Assembly (NCBI RefSeq): GCF_025460805.1
Contig: NZ_JAMXFJ010000016.1
Location: forward strand, 62,001 to 126,000
From: Microvirga sesbaniae
GTDB taxonomy: Bacteria; Pseudomonadota; Alphaproteobacteria; Rhizobiales; Beijerinckiaceae
DNA: 64,000 nucleotides
Direction of reading: 5' to 3'
Part shown: piece after piece, positions 40,861 through 49,638 of the stretch
Position numbering within the stretch: the first letter of the stretch is position 1
How the letters are laid out: each line of letters begins with the position of its first letter
The notes under the pieces: generated by a model
What the model was told of the DNA's origin: nothing
Database searches by the model: none
What the model saw: only the letters and a program-made list of their open reading frames with translations
Made by a program: the position numbers and the translations under genes

Positions 40861-41856
40861 TCAGCGCCGAGCCCGCGCCGCAGCCCTCGTGCCCAGCAGA
40901 AGCGCCAGTCCCGCGAGGACGACGGCGCCGGCCATGCGGCTCGGGCGGCGAGCCGAAAACGGCAGGCCCTTGCGGGCGCGCCAGCCGCCGCTCACGCCCC
41001 GGCCCGTGGGAACGGGCTCCAGCAGGGCCCCTTCCGTCCGCGGCGCCGGGGCGGCGCGTTCGAGAGCCCGGCGCATGAAGGCGCCCGCCAGGTGCTCGGT
41101 CGGGCCCGGCGCCAGGGCATAGGCGACCTGGGCCGCCCGCGCGGGCCATCCCACGGCGACCTCGTCGCGCGGCCGGCGCACCAGGGCCACGAAAGTCTCG
41201 GCCACGTCCTCGGGCGCATAGATCAGCGATCCCAGGTTGATCTGCCGGCCGGATACGTTGGCGCCATGCTCGAAACCCGGCGTGTCGACGATAGCCGGGA
41301 ACACGCCGCAGACATGGATGTCGGGACGGTCGACCAGTTCCTGGCGCAGGCTGGCCGAGAACCCCCGCAGGCCGAACTTGGAAGCCGTGTAGGCGGCGGC
41401 AAACGGGCTCGGTGCCCAGCCGCCGAGGGAGACGGTGTTGATGAGGATGCCGCGGCCCTGCTCGAGGAAGACGGGCAAGGCCGCATACGCGCCGTGCATC
41501 GACCCGAGCAGGTTGACCTCGATGGTGCGCCGGTGGAGGGCGATGTCCGCATCCTGATAGGGGCCGAACACCCCCGTGCCGGCATTGTTGATCCAGACGT
41601 CGATGGCGCCGAAGGCGCGCCGCGCCGCCTGGGCGAGGTCGTCGACGGCGGCGGCATCGGTCACGTCGGTGGGAACGGCGATCGCCCGGACCCCCAGGTC
41701 CCGGCACGCGTGGGCGACCTCCTCGATCAGGTCCGCTCGTCGCGCCGCGAGGGCCACATGGGCGCCCCGCCGGGCGAAGGCGAGCGCCGCGGCGCGGCCG
41801 ATCCCGCTCGACGCGCCGGTGATCACCACGGAAAGGCCGGCGAGGTCTCGCGTCAT
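40861..41856 (-). CDS. SDR-family oxidoreductase with C-terminal extension
   Basis: 331 residues. Classical SDR core: TGASSGIGRA (residues ~13-22), NNAGTG, S-T-V-SLGG, and YTASKFGLRG catalytic Tyr/Lys. Beyond residue 250 is an extra 80-residue tail (LAGAFMRRALERA, Pro/Arg-rich) ending in a single hydrophobic helix AGAVVLAGLALLLG, which may anchor it to the membrane. This layout matches DltE-like/YqjQ-type SDRs common in Rhizobiales. Substrate unknown. Confidence 0.85.
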   Translation of the reverse strand: MTRDLAGLSVVITGASSGIGRAAALAFARRGAHVALAARRADLIEEVAHACRDLGVRAIAVPTDVTDAAAVDDLAQAARRAFGAIDVWINNAGTGVFGPYQDADIALHRRTIEVNLLGSMHGAYAALPVFLEQGRGILINTVSLGGWAPSPFAAAYTASKFGLRGFSASLRQELVDRPDIHVCGVFPAIVDTPGFEHGANVSGRQINLGSLIYAPEDVAETFVALVRRPRDEVAVGWPARAAQVAYALAPGPTEHLAGAFMRRALERAAPAPRTEGALLEPVPTGRGVSGGWRARKGLPFSARRPSRMAGAVVLAGLALLLGTRAAARARR

Positions 41857-42020
41857 CGGGTCCCTCTTCGCTGCTTCATGGGGTGTCGCTGTCGACGCCG
41901 GATCGGGTTTCGGCGGCATCCTTCCTGCAACGCGAGGGGCAAGGGGGCGTTCCGGATGGCGAAGCGGTCGCAGCACCGGCCCTGGCCGCGGCTTCCGAGA
42001 ACGGCAGCCGGCGAAAAGCC

Positions 42021-42401
42021 TTAAGCGGACACCACCTTCGGCTTGTCGAGCACCCGCAGCACGCGGGCGAGTTCATGCCCGCGCTTGAGGATCAGGCCCG
42101 TCGACACGATGACCGAATAGGCACCCTGCTTCTTGGCGAGCTTCGGGTCCTTCTCGATCCGGTAGAGGGGCATTTCGGACGTGCGTCGGAAGATGGAGAA
42201 GACGGCCTTGTCGGGCAGGAAATCGATGGCGTAATCGCGCCATTCGCCGGCCGCCACCATGCGGCCGTAGAGATTGAGAATGGCCTGCAACTCGGCACGG
42301 TCGAAGGACACCTGTTTCGGCGCGGCGGGGAAAGGAACGATGTGGGCCGAACCCGGCATCGGGCCGCCGCGCAGCGGCTCTGCGATGTCACCTTCGCTCA
42401 T
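42021..42401 (-). CDS. DUF2794 protein
   Basis: 126 residues; the family core is QVSFDRAELQAILNLYGRMVAAGEWRDYAIDFL and DKAVFSIFRRTSEMPLYRIEKDP, conserved throughout alphaproteobacteria with unknown function. GGAGGCGTC directly precedes the ATG, which fixes the start; an ATG seven codons upstream lacks such a site. Confidence 0.9.
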   Translation of the reverse strand: MSEGDIAEPLRGGPMPGSAHIVPFPAAPKQVSFDRAELQAILNLYGRMVAAGEWRDYAIDFLPDKAVFSIFRRTSEMPLYRIEKDPKLAKKQGAYSVIVSTGLILKRGHELARVLRVLDKPKVVSA

Positions 42402-42539
42402 GACGCCTCCCATAACTCGCAAAACATGCCCTGATGATGGGCTTCGGCGGCTAAGGGATCAACCCATGGCGACAGGATGAATCACGGCTTCTTCTGCAAA
42501 TCTTATTCCTGCCTCAATCGCGCCGTGATGGAGCCGCAC

Positions 42540-42683
42540 TGAATGCCGTAAATGCTCAAGTTGCCTCGACGGCCCGGCTCATCGAACGGCTTGGACACGT
42601 CAGCCCCCCAGCCCTCTGAGTCGCGCGACGGGCCGGGCCACCCTCGAGGCACAGGGCTGCCCTTCAAGGCAGCCTTTTCTTCT
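42540..42683 (+). ncRNA. Candidate small RNA with extended stem-loop and terminator
   Basis: No plus-strand gene lies upstream for 1.6 kb, yet two strong plus-strand terminators occur in tandem, so a non-coding transcript must start in this gap. Its body folds into a long hairpin: GCCTCGA (42563-42569) pairs with TCGAGGC (42644-42650), and GGCCCGG (42571-42577) pairs with CCGGGCC (42633-42639). This leaves a ~55-nt apical region with a CCCCCC stretch. The 5' end is a guess and no clear promoter was found. It does not match 6S, SRP, tmRNA or RNase P as I know them. Confidence 0.45.
42655..42683 (+). terminator. Intrinsic terminator 1 of the candidate small RNA
   Basis: Stem GGCTGCC/GGCAGCC with loop CTTCAA, followed by TTTTCTTCT. 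Confidence 0.75.
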
Positions 42684-42689
42684 GTTTAA

Positions 42690-42730
42690 AGGGCTTTGCG
42701 ATGGTCCAGATCGCAAAGCCCTCTTTTTTT
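42690..42730 (+). terminator. Intrinsic terminator 2, very strong
   Basis: Perfect 13-bp stem AGGGCTTTGCGAT/ATCGCAAAGCCCT, loop GGTCCAG, tail CTTTTTTT. The T-run is on the plus strand. On the minus strand only TTT follows, so it may also weakly stop the reductase transcript coming from the right. Confidence 0.9.
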
Positions 42731-42792
42731 GGCGTTAACGTTGTCCTGACACGTCGAGCGTGACGCGCGACCATCATTCATGCTCTCACCAC

Positions 42793-42887
42793 GTCATGGC
42801 CGGGCTTGTCCCGGCCATCCCGATTGCTTGTGGCTCCGGATCTTCCGAGCGCCGTCACCGGGACGAGGACGAGCCCGGTGATGACGG
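42793..42887. repeat. Family A palindromic repeat
   Basis: GTCATGGCCGGGCTTGTCCC to ACGAGCCCGGTGATGACG, with a small internal GACGAG duplication. Confidence 0.75.
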
Positions 42888-42897
42888 AAGAGATTGT

Positions 42898-43025
42898 CTA
42901 AAGCATCGGACATGAAAAGTGGGCCCACTTTTCATGTCCGATGCTCAATTCCTGAAGCGGCGCATGGTTCGGCGCGGACCCGGAGGGCTGCGAGCGTGGC
43001 CCGCTGGGTCCGCACGATGCGCTAA
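42898..43025. repeat. Family B repeat bounded by CTAA on both sides, on a stop codon
   Basis: CTAA-AGCATCGGACATGAAAAGTG...CATGTCCGATGCT forms a long perfect first hairpin. The second runs from GCGCATGGTTCGG to CGCACGATGCG, and CTAA follows. The right CTA (43022-43024) is the stop codon of the reductase gene on the minus strand. Confidence 0.8.
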
Positions 43026-44038
43026 AATCCCGACAGCACGAGCTTGCCTCGCGTGCGGTTGCTCTCGATGAGAGCGTGCGCGCGCCTGAGATTGGCGGCA
43101 TTGATCGTCCCGACCACCTCGGCCAGCGTGGTCCGGATCGTGCCCGCATCGACCAGGCGCGACGCCTCGTTCAGGATCTCGTGCTGCCGCTCCATGTCGG
43201 CGGTCTGGAAGGTGGAGCGGGTGAACATGGATTCCCAGTGGATCGACACGCTCTTGCCCTTCAGGAGGCTGATGTCGAGGGGCGCCTTCGGGTCGTCGAT
43301 CAGGGCGAAGCGGCCTTGCGGCGCAACGGCCTTGGCGATCTCGGCGAAATGATCCTCCGTGTGGGTGATGGAGAACACGAAGGCCGGCGCTCCGATCCCC
43401 AGGGCGTCGACCTGCGCGGCCAGCGGCTTGCCGTGATCGATCACGTGATGGGCGCCGAGCTCCTTCACCCAGGCCTGGGTGTCGGGTCGTGACGCGGTGG
43501 CGATGACGGTCAGATCGGTGAGCTGCCGCGCGAGCTGGACCGCGATGGACCCGACGCCGCCGGCGCCGCCCACGATCAGGACGGCGTTGGCCGCGCCCTT
43601 GACCGGGCGCTTGACCTCGAGACGGTCGAACAGGGTCTCCCAGGCGGTCAGCGTGGTGAGCGGGAGCGCGGCCGCCTCCTCGAACGAGAGGGTCTTCGGC
43701 TTCGCGCCCGCCAGCCGCTCGTCGACCACGTGGAACTCCGCGTTGGTGCCCTGGCGCGTGATGGCGCCCGCATAGAACACCTCGTCGCCTTCCCGGAACA
43801 GGGAGACGTCCTTGCCGACGCCCCTCACGATCCCCGCCGCGTCGAAGCCCAGGACCTTGACGCCGCCCGGCTCAGGCTGAGCCCGCATGCGGACCTTGGT
43901 GTCGACCGGGTTGAGGGCCACGGCCCTGATCTCGACGAGCAGGTCGCGCGCTCCGGGGTCGGGGCGGGGCAGCTCGACGTCCATCAGGGAGGCGTCCTGG
44001 TCGATGGGAAGGGATTGCTGGTAGCCGACGGCGCGCAT
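43022..44038 (-). CDS. Zinc-type alcohol dehydrogenase-like / quinone oxidoreductase-like MDR protein
   Basis: 338 residues. MDR fold with GFDAAGIVRGVGKDVSLFREGDEVFYAG, ALPLTTLTAWETLFDRL and nucleotide loop VGGAGGVGSIAVQLARQL. No structural-zinc cysteine cluster is present, so it belongs to the zinc-independent (quinone oxidoreductase / YbdR-like) group and should use NADPH to reduce enones or quinones. Divergent from an HxlR regulator, a pairing usually meaning that HxlR controls this gene in response to quinones or aldehydes. AGGAG precedes the ATG. The stop codon coincides with the end of a family B repeat. Confidence 0.88.
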   Translation of the reverse strand: MRAVGYQQSLPIDQDASLMDVELPRPDPGARDLLVEIRAVALNPVDTKVRMRAQPEPGGVKVLGFDAAGIVRGVGKDVSLFREGDEVFYAGAITRQGTNAEFHVVDERLAGAKPKTLSFEEAAALPLTTLTAWETLFDRLEVKRPVKGAANAVLIVGGAGGVGSIAVQLARQLTDLTVIATASRPDTQAWVKELGAHHVIDHGKPLAAQVDALGIGAPAFVFSITHTEDHFAEIAKAVAPQGRFALIDDPKAPLDISLLKGKSVSIHWESMFTRSTFQTADMERQHEILNEASRLVDAGTIRTTLAEVVGTINAANLRRAHALIESNRTRGKLVLSGF

Positions 44039-44071
44039 GGCATGTCTCCTGTTGACGGGTCGATACTTGAG

Positions 44072-44117
44072 CATAGTGTTAGGGTTCGCAAGAACGCACA
44101 AAAACAGCCCATAGTGT
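44072..44117. promoter_or_regulatory. Paired CATAGTGT boxes between reductase and hxlR
   Basis: CATAGTGT occurs at 44072-44079 and again, in the same orientation, at 44110-44117. The 38-bp spacing is close to four helical turns. These are plausible sites for the divergent HxlR-type regulator. Confidence 0.35.
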
Positions 44118-44133
44118 CGAAAAGGATACCGTG

Positions 44134-44475
44134 ATGCCGCAGAAGGCGCCGAGAGTTCAGGGATGCTCCGTCGAGCGGACCATGAGTCTGATCGACGGAA
44201 AGTGGAAGATCATCGTGCTCTACAAGCTCCTGCGCGGGACCTTGCGTTTCAACGAATTGCGCCGCCTCATCCCGTCGATCACCCAGCGCATGCTCACCCA
44301 TCAGCTGCGCGAGCTGGAGGCCGACGGCCTCATCGTGCGGACCGTCTATGCCCAGGTGCCGCCCCGGGTCGAATACACGCTCTCCGTGCGCGGACGCTCC
44401 CTGGAGCCCGTGCTGATGGCCATGAAGGAATGGGGCGACGCGAATCTGTCGTCCGTGGAGGCCGAGGCAGCGTAA
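44134..44475 (+). CDS. HxlR-family winged-helix regulator
   Basis: 113 residues. The HxlR pattern is complete: an N-terminal Cys in GCSVERTMSLIDGKWKIIVL, then LRGTLRFNELRRLIPSITQRMLTHQLRELEADGLI and VPPRVEYTLSVRGRSLEPVL. Many members sense electrophiles through that N-terminal Cys. AAAGGA is seven bases before this ATG; a GTG one codon upstream is also possible. Likely represses the divergent reductase gene and itself. Confidence 0.92.
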   Translation: MPQKAPRVQGCSVERTMSLIDGKWKIIVLYKLLRGTLRFNELRRLIPSITQRMLTHQLRELEADGLIVRTVYAQVPPRVEYTLSVRGRSLEPVLMAMKEWGDANLSSVEAEAA

Positions 44476-44530
44476 AGTGCCTGTGCGGCGCAGCAACTTT
44501 ACCGTACTTTGCTCGGACCCTTATGCTTTT

Positions 44531-44556
44531 GTTGCGCAACCTGCCACACTGTGGCA
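44531..44556. promoter_or_regulatory. Two adjacent perfect palindromes upstream of gdhB
   Basis: GTTGCGCAAC (44531-44540) is immediately followed by TGCCACA-C-TGTGGCA (44542-44556). They lie 37-62 bp before the gdhB start, in the 117-bp gap after hxlR, where a promoter and operator are expected. Confidence 0.4.
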
Positions 44557-44592
44557 ACGCTCCCGCGACCAAACAGATAAGAGGATGCGCGC

Positions 44593-47500
44593 ATGAAGCT
44601 GGATACACCGACCAGCGGAAGCGAATTGACGGCGGAAGCCGTCGCCGTGCTGGAATCCGGTCACAAGGCCACGCCGCCGACCTTCGTGCGCGATCTGTTC
44701 GGACGGGTCCCGCCCGAGGATCTGGTCCCCTATTCGCCCCAGACCCTGGCGGCTCTCGCTGCGGAAGCCTTCGAGCATCTCAAGGCCTCGCGCACCGCCG
44801 ACGGGGCGGACATCCGCCTCTTTGACTTCGAGATCGAGCGCGATGGCCGGCGCCAGGACGTGACGGTGCTCGAGATCGTCAACGACAACATGCCGTTCCT
44901 GCTCGATTCGACCCTCGCCGAGGTTGTGGACCAGGGCTATGAGCCGCTGCTCGTGGCCCATCCGATCCTGGCCGTGGAGCGGGATTCCGGCGGCGCGCTC
45001 GTGCGCCTCGTGGGCGAGGCCACGGCCGCCCTGCGCCTCGGGGTGAAGCGGGAGAGCTTCATCCACATCCACCTGCCCCGCATCGATGATGGCGAGACCC
45101 GCGCCCGCCTGATCGAGACCATGCGCCTCGTCCACCGGGACGTCTCGGTGGCGGTGCACGACTGGCCGGGCATGCGCGCCCGGATCGCCGAGATCGTGCA
45201 CAATTACCGCCTCAATCCTCCGCCGCTGCCGGAGGACGAGGTGAAGGAGGCGATCGCCTTCCTCGACTGGATCTCCCGGGACAATTTCACCTTCCTGGGG
45301 CTGCGCGAATACCGCCTGCCCTCCGGCGACACCGCGGCCGACCCGGTCGAAGGCTCGGGCCTCGGCCTGCTGCGCGATCCGTCCGTGCGCGTGCTGCGGC
45401 GCGGGCGCGAGCTGGTGGCCATGACGCCGGAAATCCGCGCCTTCCTGGCGCGCCCGCAGGCGCTGATCATCGCCAAGGCGAACGTGAAGTCCCGCGTCCA
45501 CCGCCGCGCCCATCTCGACTATGTGGGCGTCAAGCTGTTCGACGACAGCGGGCACCTGCGGGGCGAACTGCGCATCGTCGGCCTGTTCACGGCGAGCGCC
45601 TACACCAACACGACCGGAGAAGTGCCCTACCTGCGCCTCAAGGTGGCGAAGGTCGTCGCCCGCGCCGGCTTCGATCCGGCGAGCTATGCGGGCCGCGCGC
45701 TCCTCAACGTGCTCGAAAGCTATCCGCGCGACGAGCTGTTCCAGATCGACGAGGACACGCTCTACCGCTTCGCCATCGACATCATGAACCTGTCGGAGCG
45801 CCCGCGGGTGCGGGCGCTCGCCCGCGTTGACGAGTTCGACCGCTTCGTCTCGGTGCTCGTCTTCGTGCCGAAGGACCGCTACGACACCCAGGCGCGCCAG
45901 CGCATCGGCCAGTTCCTGGCCAGCATCTACGAGGGCCGCGTCTCCGCGTCCTACCCGGATTATCCGGAGGGCCCGCTCGCGCGCACCCACTACATCATCG
46001 GGCGCGACGAGGGCGGCACGCCGGACGTGCCGCGCGAGACCCTGGAGAAGGGGATCGCCGCCATCGTGCGCACCTGGAGCGACGCCCTGCGCGACGCGCT
46101 CGACGCCAGCGTCGGCGGCGCCCGGGCGCGGGCCCTCGCGTCCCGGTACGGCGAGGCGTTCAGCGCCGCCTATCGCGAGGCCTTTGGGGCCGAGCAGGCG
46201 ATCGCCGACATCGCCCTCCTGGAGCAGCTCTCCGAAGCGCGTCCGCGCGCGGTCGATCTCTACCGCCGCGAGGGCGACGAGGAGACCCGCGTGAACCTCA
46301 AGGTGTTCTCGCTCAACGTGGCGCTGCCGCTCTCGGAGCGCGTGCCGCTCCTGGAAAATCTCGGCTTCCGCGTCGTCAACGAGAGGACCTACCGGGTCGC
46401 GTTCAGCGCCACGGACCGGGTCTGGCTGCACGACATGACCCTGGAGCGGGCCTCCGGCGGGGCGATCCGGATCGACGAGATCCAGGCCCCGATCGAAGCG
46501 GCCCTGCTGGCGCTGTTCCGGGGCCTTGCGGAATCGGACGGGTTCAACCGCCTCGTGCTGGAGGCGGGCCTCGGCTGGCGCGACGTCGCCATGGTGCGGG
46601 CCCTCGGCCGTTACCTGCGCCAGATCCAGGTCACCTACGCGCAGGACTACATCGCCGAGACGCTGGCCCGCCACGGAGCGATCGCGGCCGATCTCGTCAA
46701 GCTCTTCTATGCCCGCTTCGACCCGCGCCAGGACAAGGACCGGGCCGGCGCCGAGGCGGCCATCCGCGAGCGGATCGAGGAGAAGCTCAAGGAGGTCACG
46801 AGCCTCGACGACGACCGCATCCTGCGCCGCTTCGTCAACCTGATCGAGGCGGCCATCCGGACCAACTTCTTCCAGCTCGAGGAGAACGGCCTGCCGCGCC
46901 AGACCATCGCGTTCAAGTTCGAATGCGCCAAGGTGGACGGTCTGCCGCTGCCCCGGCCGCTCTACGAGATCTTCGTCTATTCCCCCCGCGTCGAAGGCGT
47001 GCATCTGCGCTTCGGCAAGGTGGCGCGCGGGGGGCTGCGCTGGTCCGACAGGCCGCAGGATTTCCGCACCGAGGTGCTGGGCCTCGTCAAGGCGCAGCAG
47101 GTCAAGAACGCCGTCATCGTGCCGGTGGGCGCCAAGGGCGGCTTCGTGCCCAAGCACCTGCCTCCGGCGAGCGACCGGCAGGCCTGGCTGGCGGAGGGCA
47201 CCGAGAGCTACCGCATCTTCGTGCGCACGCTCCTGCAGCTCACCGACAACATCGTCGGCGACAGCATCGTGCCGCCCGCCGACACGGTGCGCCACGACGG
47301 CGACGATCCGTACCTGGTGGTGGCCGCCGACAAGGGCACGGCCACCTTCTCGGACATCGCCAACGCGCTCTCCATCGAGAAGGGCCACTGGCTCGGCGAC
47401 GCCTTCGCGTCCGGCGGCAGCCAGGGCTACGACCACAAGAAGATGGGCATCACGGCCCGCGGCGCCTGGGAGGCGGTGAAGCGCCATTTCCGCGAGATCG

Positions 47501-49416
47501 ACGTGGACATCCAGACCACGCCCGTGACGGTCGCGGGCGTCGGCGACATGTCGGGCGACGTGTTCGGCAACGGCATGCTGCTGTCGCGGGCGCTCAAGCT
47601 CGTGGCGGCCTTCGACCATCGCGACATCTTCATCGATCCGAGCCCGGATCCGGAGATCTCCTTCAACGAGCGCGAGCGCCTGTTCAACCTGCCCCGCTCG
47701 AGCTGGCAGGATTACGACAAGAGCCTGATCTCGGCCGGCGGCGGCGTGTTCCCGCGCAACGCGAAGTCGATCCCGCTCTCGGACGAGATGCGCGCCCTGC
47801 TCGACATCGACAAGCCGCAGGCGACCCCCGCCGAGGTGATGAACGCGATCCTGAAAGCCCGGGTCGACCTGCTCTGGTTCGGCGGCATCGGCACCTATAT
47901 CCGCGCGTCCACGGAAACCGACGAGCAGGTGGGTGACCGCGCCAACGATGCCATCCGCATCACCGGCCCGGAGGTGCGCGCCAAGGTGATCGGCGAGGGC
48001 GCCAATCTGGGCGTCACCCAGCGCGGGCGCATCGAGGCGGCGCAGAGCGGCGTGCGCCTCAACACGGACGCCATCGACAACTCGGCGGGCGTGAACACCT
48101 CCGACGTGGAGGTGAACATCAAGATCGCGCTCACCACGCCGGAGCGCGACGGGCGCCTGACGGAGGAGCAGCGCAACGAATTGCTCGCCGACATGACCGA
48201 GGACGTGGCGGCGCTCGTCCTGCGCAACAACTACCTGCAGACCCTGGCGATCTCGCTCTCCGAGCGGCTCGGCGTCGCCGATCTGGGCTTCGCGCGCCGG
48301 CTCATGCACATGCTGGAGGCCCAGGGACGCCTCAACCGGGCCGTCGAGTATCTGCCGGATGACAGCACGCTCGCCGAGCGCGGGCGCCGCGGCGAGGCGC
48401 TGACCCGGCCGGAGCTCGCGGTGCTGCTCGCCTATGCCAAGCTTTCCCTGCACGATGAATTGCTGGAGAGCCCGGTGCCGGACGATCCCTATCTCGGCAA
48501 GGAGCTGGACCGGTATTTCCCGGCCGAGATGCGCGAGCGCTTCCCGGACGCGATCGCCGGCCACCGCCTGCGCCGCGAAATCATCGCCACGCAGCTCGCC
48601 AACGCCATCATCAACCGGGGCGGCCCCACCATGGTGGCGCGCCTCGTCGACCAGACCGGCGCGGACGCCCCGACGATCGCGGCCGCCTACGCGGCCACCC
48701 GAGATTCCTTCGGCCTCACCGAGATGAACGTCGCCATCGACGCGCTCGACGGCGTCGTGCCCGGTCAGGCGCAGCTGCGCCTCTACGGCGAATTGCAGGA
48801 TCTCCTGATGAACCGGATCGTCTGGTTCATCCGCAACGTGGACTTCGTCAACCATTCCCTCGACGAGATCATCGGCACCTACAGGGCCGGGATCGCCGAG
48901 GTGGAGCGCAGTCTCCAGGAGACCCTGTCGCCGGACGCCAAGGCCGTCTGGGAGGCGCGCACGAAGGAGCTGATGGACGAGGGCGCGCCGGAGGAGCTGG
49001 CACGGCGCATCGCGTCGCTGCCCGATCTCGTGGCCGCGCCCGACATCGTCCAGACCGCGCAGAAGACCGGCAAGCCCGTGGACGACATCGCCCGCACCCA
49101 CTTCGCCCTCGAGGCGTCGTTCCGGCTCGGGGCGCTCATCGCGGCCGCCCAGGACATCGCGGTCAGCGACTACTTCGACCGTCTCGCCCTCGACCGGGCC
49201 GTCGACAGCATCGCCTATGCCCATCGCGGCCTGACCGCCGAGGTGGCGTCGCAGGACCTGTCCGGCGCCGAGGCCGTGCGGGCTTGGAGCGAGAAGCGCG
49301 GCGCCGACGTCGCCCGCATCCGGAGCGCGGTCGACGGCATCGTGTCGTCGGGCCTGACCCTGTCGAAGATCACCGTGGCGGCAAGCCTGCTCGGCGACCT
49401 CGCGCGGATGAGCTGA
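44593..49416 (+). CDS. gdhB: NAD-specific glutamate dehydrogenase, 180-kDa class
   Basis: 1607 residues, the length of the large NAD-GDH class (Caulobacter, Pseudomonas, Streptomyces). The N-terminal half holds ACT-like regulatory domains (NDNMPFLLDSTLAEVVDQGY at about residue 97). The catalytic core includes GKVARGGLRWSDRPQDFRTE, VKNAVIVPVGAKGGFVPK and GVGDMSGDVFGNGMLLSRAL, and AKVIGEGANLGVTQRGRIE marks the nucleotide domain. It oxidises glutamate to 2-oxoglutarate and ammonia, a catabolic role regulated by amino acids in other species. AGAGGA is seven bases from the ATG. Stand-alone transcription unit. Confidence 0.96.
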   Translation: MKLDTPTSGSELTAEAVAVLESGHKATPPTFVRDLFGRVPPEDLVPYSPQTLAALAAEAFEHLKASRTADGADIRLFDFEIERDGRRQDVTVLEIVNDNMPFLLDSTLAEVVDQGYEPLLVAHPILAVERDSGGALVRLVGEATAALRLGVKRESFIHIHLPRIDDGETRARLIETMRLVHRDVSVAVHDWPGMRARIAEIVHNYRLNPPPLPEDEVKEAIAFLDWISRDNFTFLGLREYRLPSGDTAADPVEGSGLGLLRDPSVRVLRRGRELVAMTPEIRAFLARPQALIIAKANVKSRVHRRAHLDYVGVKLFDDSGHLRGELRIVGLFTASAYTNTTGEVPYLRLKVAKVVARAGFDPASYAGRALLNVLESYPRDELFQIDEDTLYRFAIDIMNLSERPRVRALARVDEFDRFVSVLVFVPKDRYDTQARQRIGQFLASIYEGRVSASYPDYPEGPLARTHYIIGRDEGGTPDVPRETLEKGIAAIVRTWSDALRDALDASVGGARARALASRYGEAFSAAYREAFGAEQAIADIALLEQLSEARPRAVDLYRREGDEETRVNLKVFSLNVALPLSERVPLLENLGFRVVNERTYRVAFSATDRVWLHDMTLERASGGAIRIDEIQAPIEAALLALFRGLAESDGFNRLVLEAGLGWRDVAMVRALGRYLRQIQVTYAQDYIAETLARHGAIAADLVKLFYARFDPRQDKDRAGAEAAIRERIEEKLKEVTSLDDDRILRRFVNLIEAAIRTNFFQLEENGLPRQTIAFKFECAKVDGLPLPRPLYEIFVYSPRVEGVHLRFGKVARGGLRWSDRPQDFRTEVLGLVKAQQVKNAVIVPVGAKGGFVPKHLPPASDRQAWLAEGTESYRIFVRTLLQLTDNIVGDSIVPPADTVRHDGDDPYLVVAADKGTATFSDIANALSIEKGHWLGDAFASGGSQGYDHKKMGITARGAWEAVKRHFREIDVDIQTTPVTVAGVGDMSGDVFGNGMLLSRALKLVAAFDHRDIFIDPSPDPEISFNERERLFNLPRSSWQDYDKSLISAGGGVFPRNAKSIPLSDEMRALLDIDKPQATPAEVMNAILKARVDLLWFGGIGTYIRASTETDEQVGDRANDAIRITGPEVRAKVIGEGANLGVTQRGRIEAAQSGVRLNTDAIDNSAGVNTSDVEVNIKIALTTPERDGRLTEEQRNELLADMTEDVAALVLRNNYLQTLAISLSERLGVADLGFARRLMHMLEAQGRLNRAVEYLPDDSTLAERGRRGEALTRPELAVLLAYAKLSLHDELLESPVPDDPYLGKELDRYFPAEMRERFPDAIAGHRLRREIIATQLANAIINRGGPTMVARLVDQTGADAPTIAAAYAATRDSFGLTEMNVAIDALDGVVPGQAQLRLYGELQDLLMNRIVWFIRNVDFVNHSLDEIIGTYRAGIAEVERSLQETLSPDAKAVWEARTKELMDEGAPEELARRIASLPDLVAAPDIVQTAQKTGKPVDDIARTHFALEASFRLGALIAAAQDIAVSDYFDRLALDRAVDSIAYAHRGLTAEVASQDLSGAEAVRAWSEKRGADVARIRSAVDGIVSSGLTLSKITVAASLLGDLARMS

Positions 49417-49472
49417 GGCTGAACATTCTCCCCACGTGGAAGGGGATGATGGTCACCGCGTGCGACTTCTCC

Positions 49473-49560
49473 GTCATGGCCGGGCTCGCCCCGGCCATCC
49501 CGATGATGTGAAGCGCCACGCCTTTCCGATCGGGATCACCGGCCGAAGGCCGGTGATGAC
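49473..49560. repeat. Family A palindromic repeat
   Basis: GTCATGGCCGGGCTCGCCCC to ACCGGCCGAAGGCCGGTGATGAC. Its last six bases, GATGAC, begin the following 14-bp tandem array. Confidence 0.8.
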
Positions 49561-49610
49561 CTGGGCGGGATGACCTGGGCGGGATGAGTTGGGCGTGATG
49601 AGTTGGGCGA
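49555..49610. repeat. 14-bp tandem repeat, four copies
   Basis: GATGACCTGGGCGG occurs twice, then GATGAGTTGGGCGT and GATGAGTTGGGCGA, head to tail without gaps. The array starts within the tail of the family A repeat and ends 28 bp before the preferred start of the MFS gene. Confidence 0.85.
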
Positions 49611-49638
49611 GACGCAAGAGAGTGGAAACACAAGCCCC

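Noticed and set aside
42540-42683. 6S RNA, SRP RNA or tmRNA identity for the candidate small RNA
   Set aside because: The conserved bulges and sequences I know for these RNAs (for example the GGAA/AGCAG SRP loop or a tRNA-like end with CCA) are not visible.
44521-49224. 1567-residue minus-strand frame opposite gdhB
   Set aside because: Pure shadow: rich in Arg, His, Asp and Gly with no recognisable motif, while the plus strand encodes a full-length NAD-GDH.
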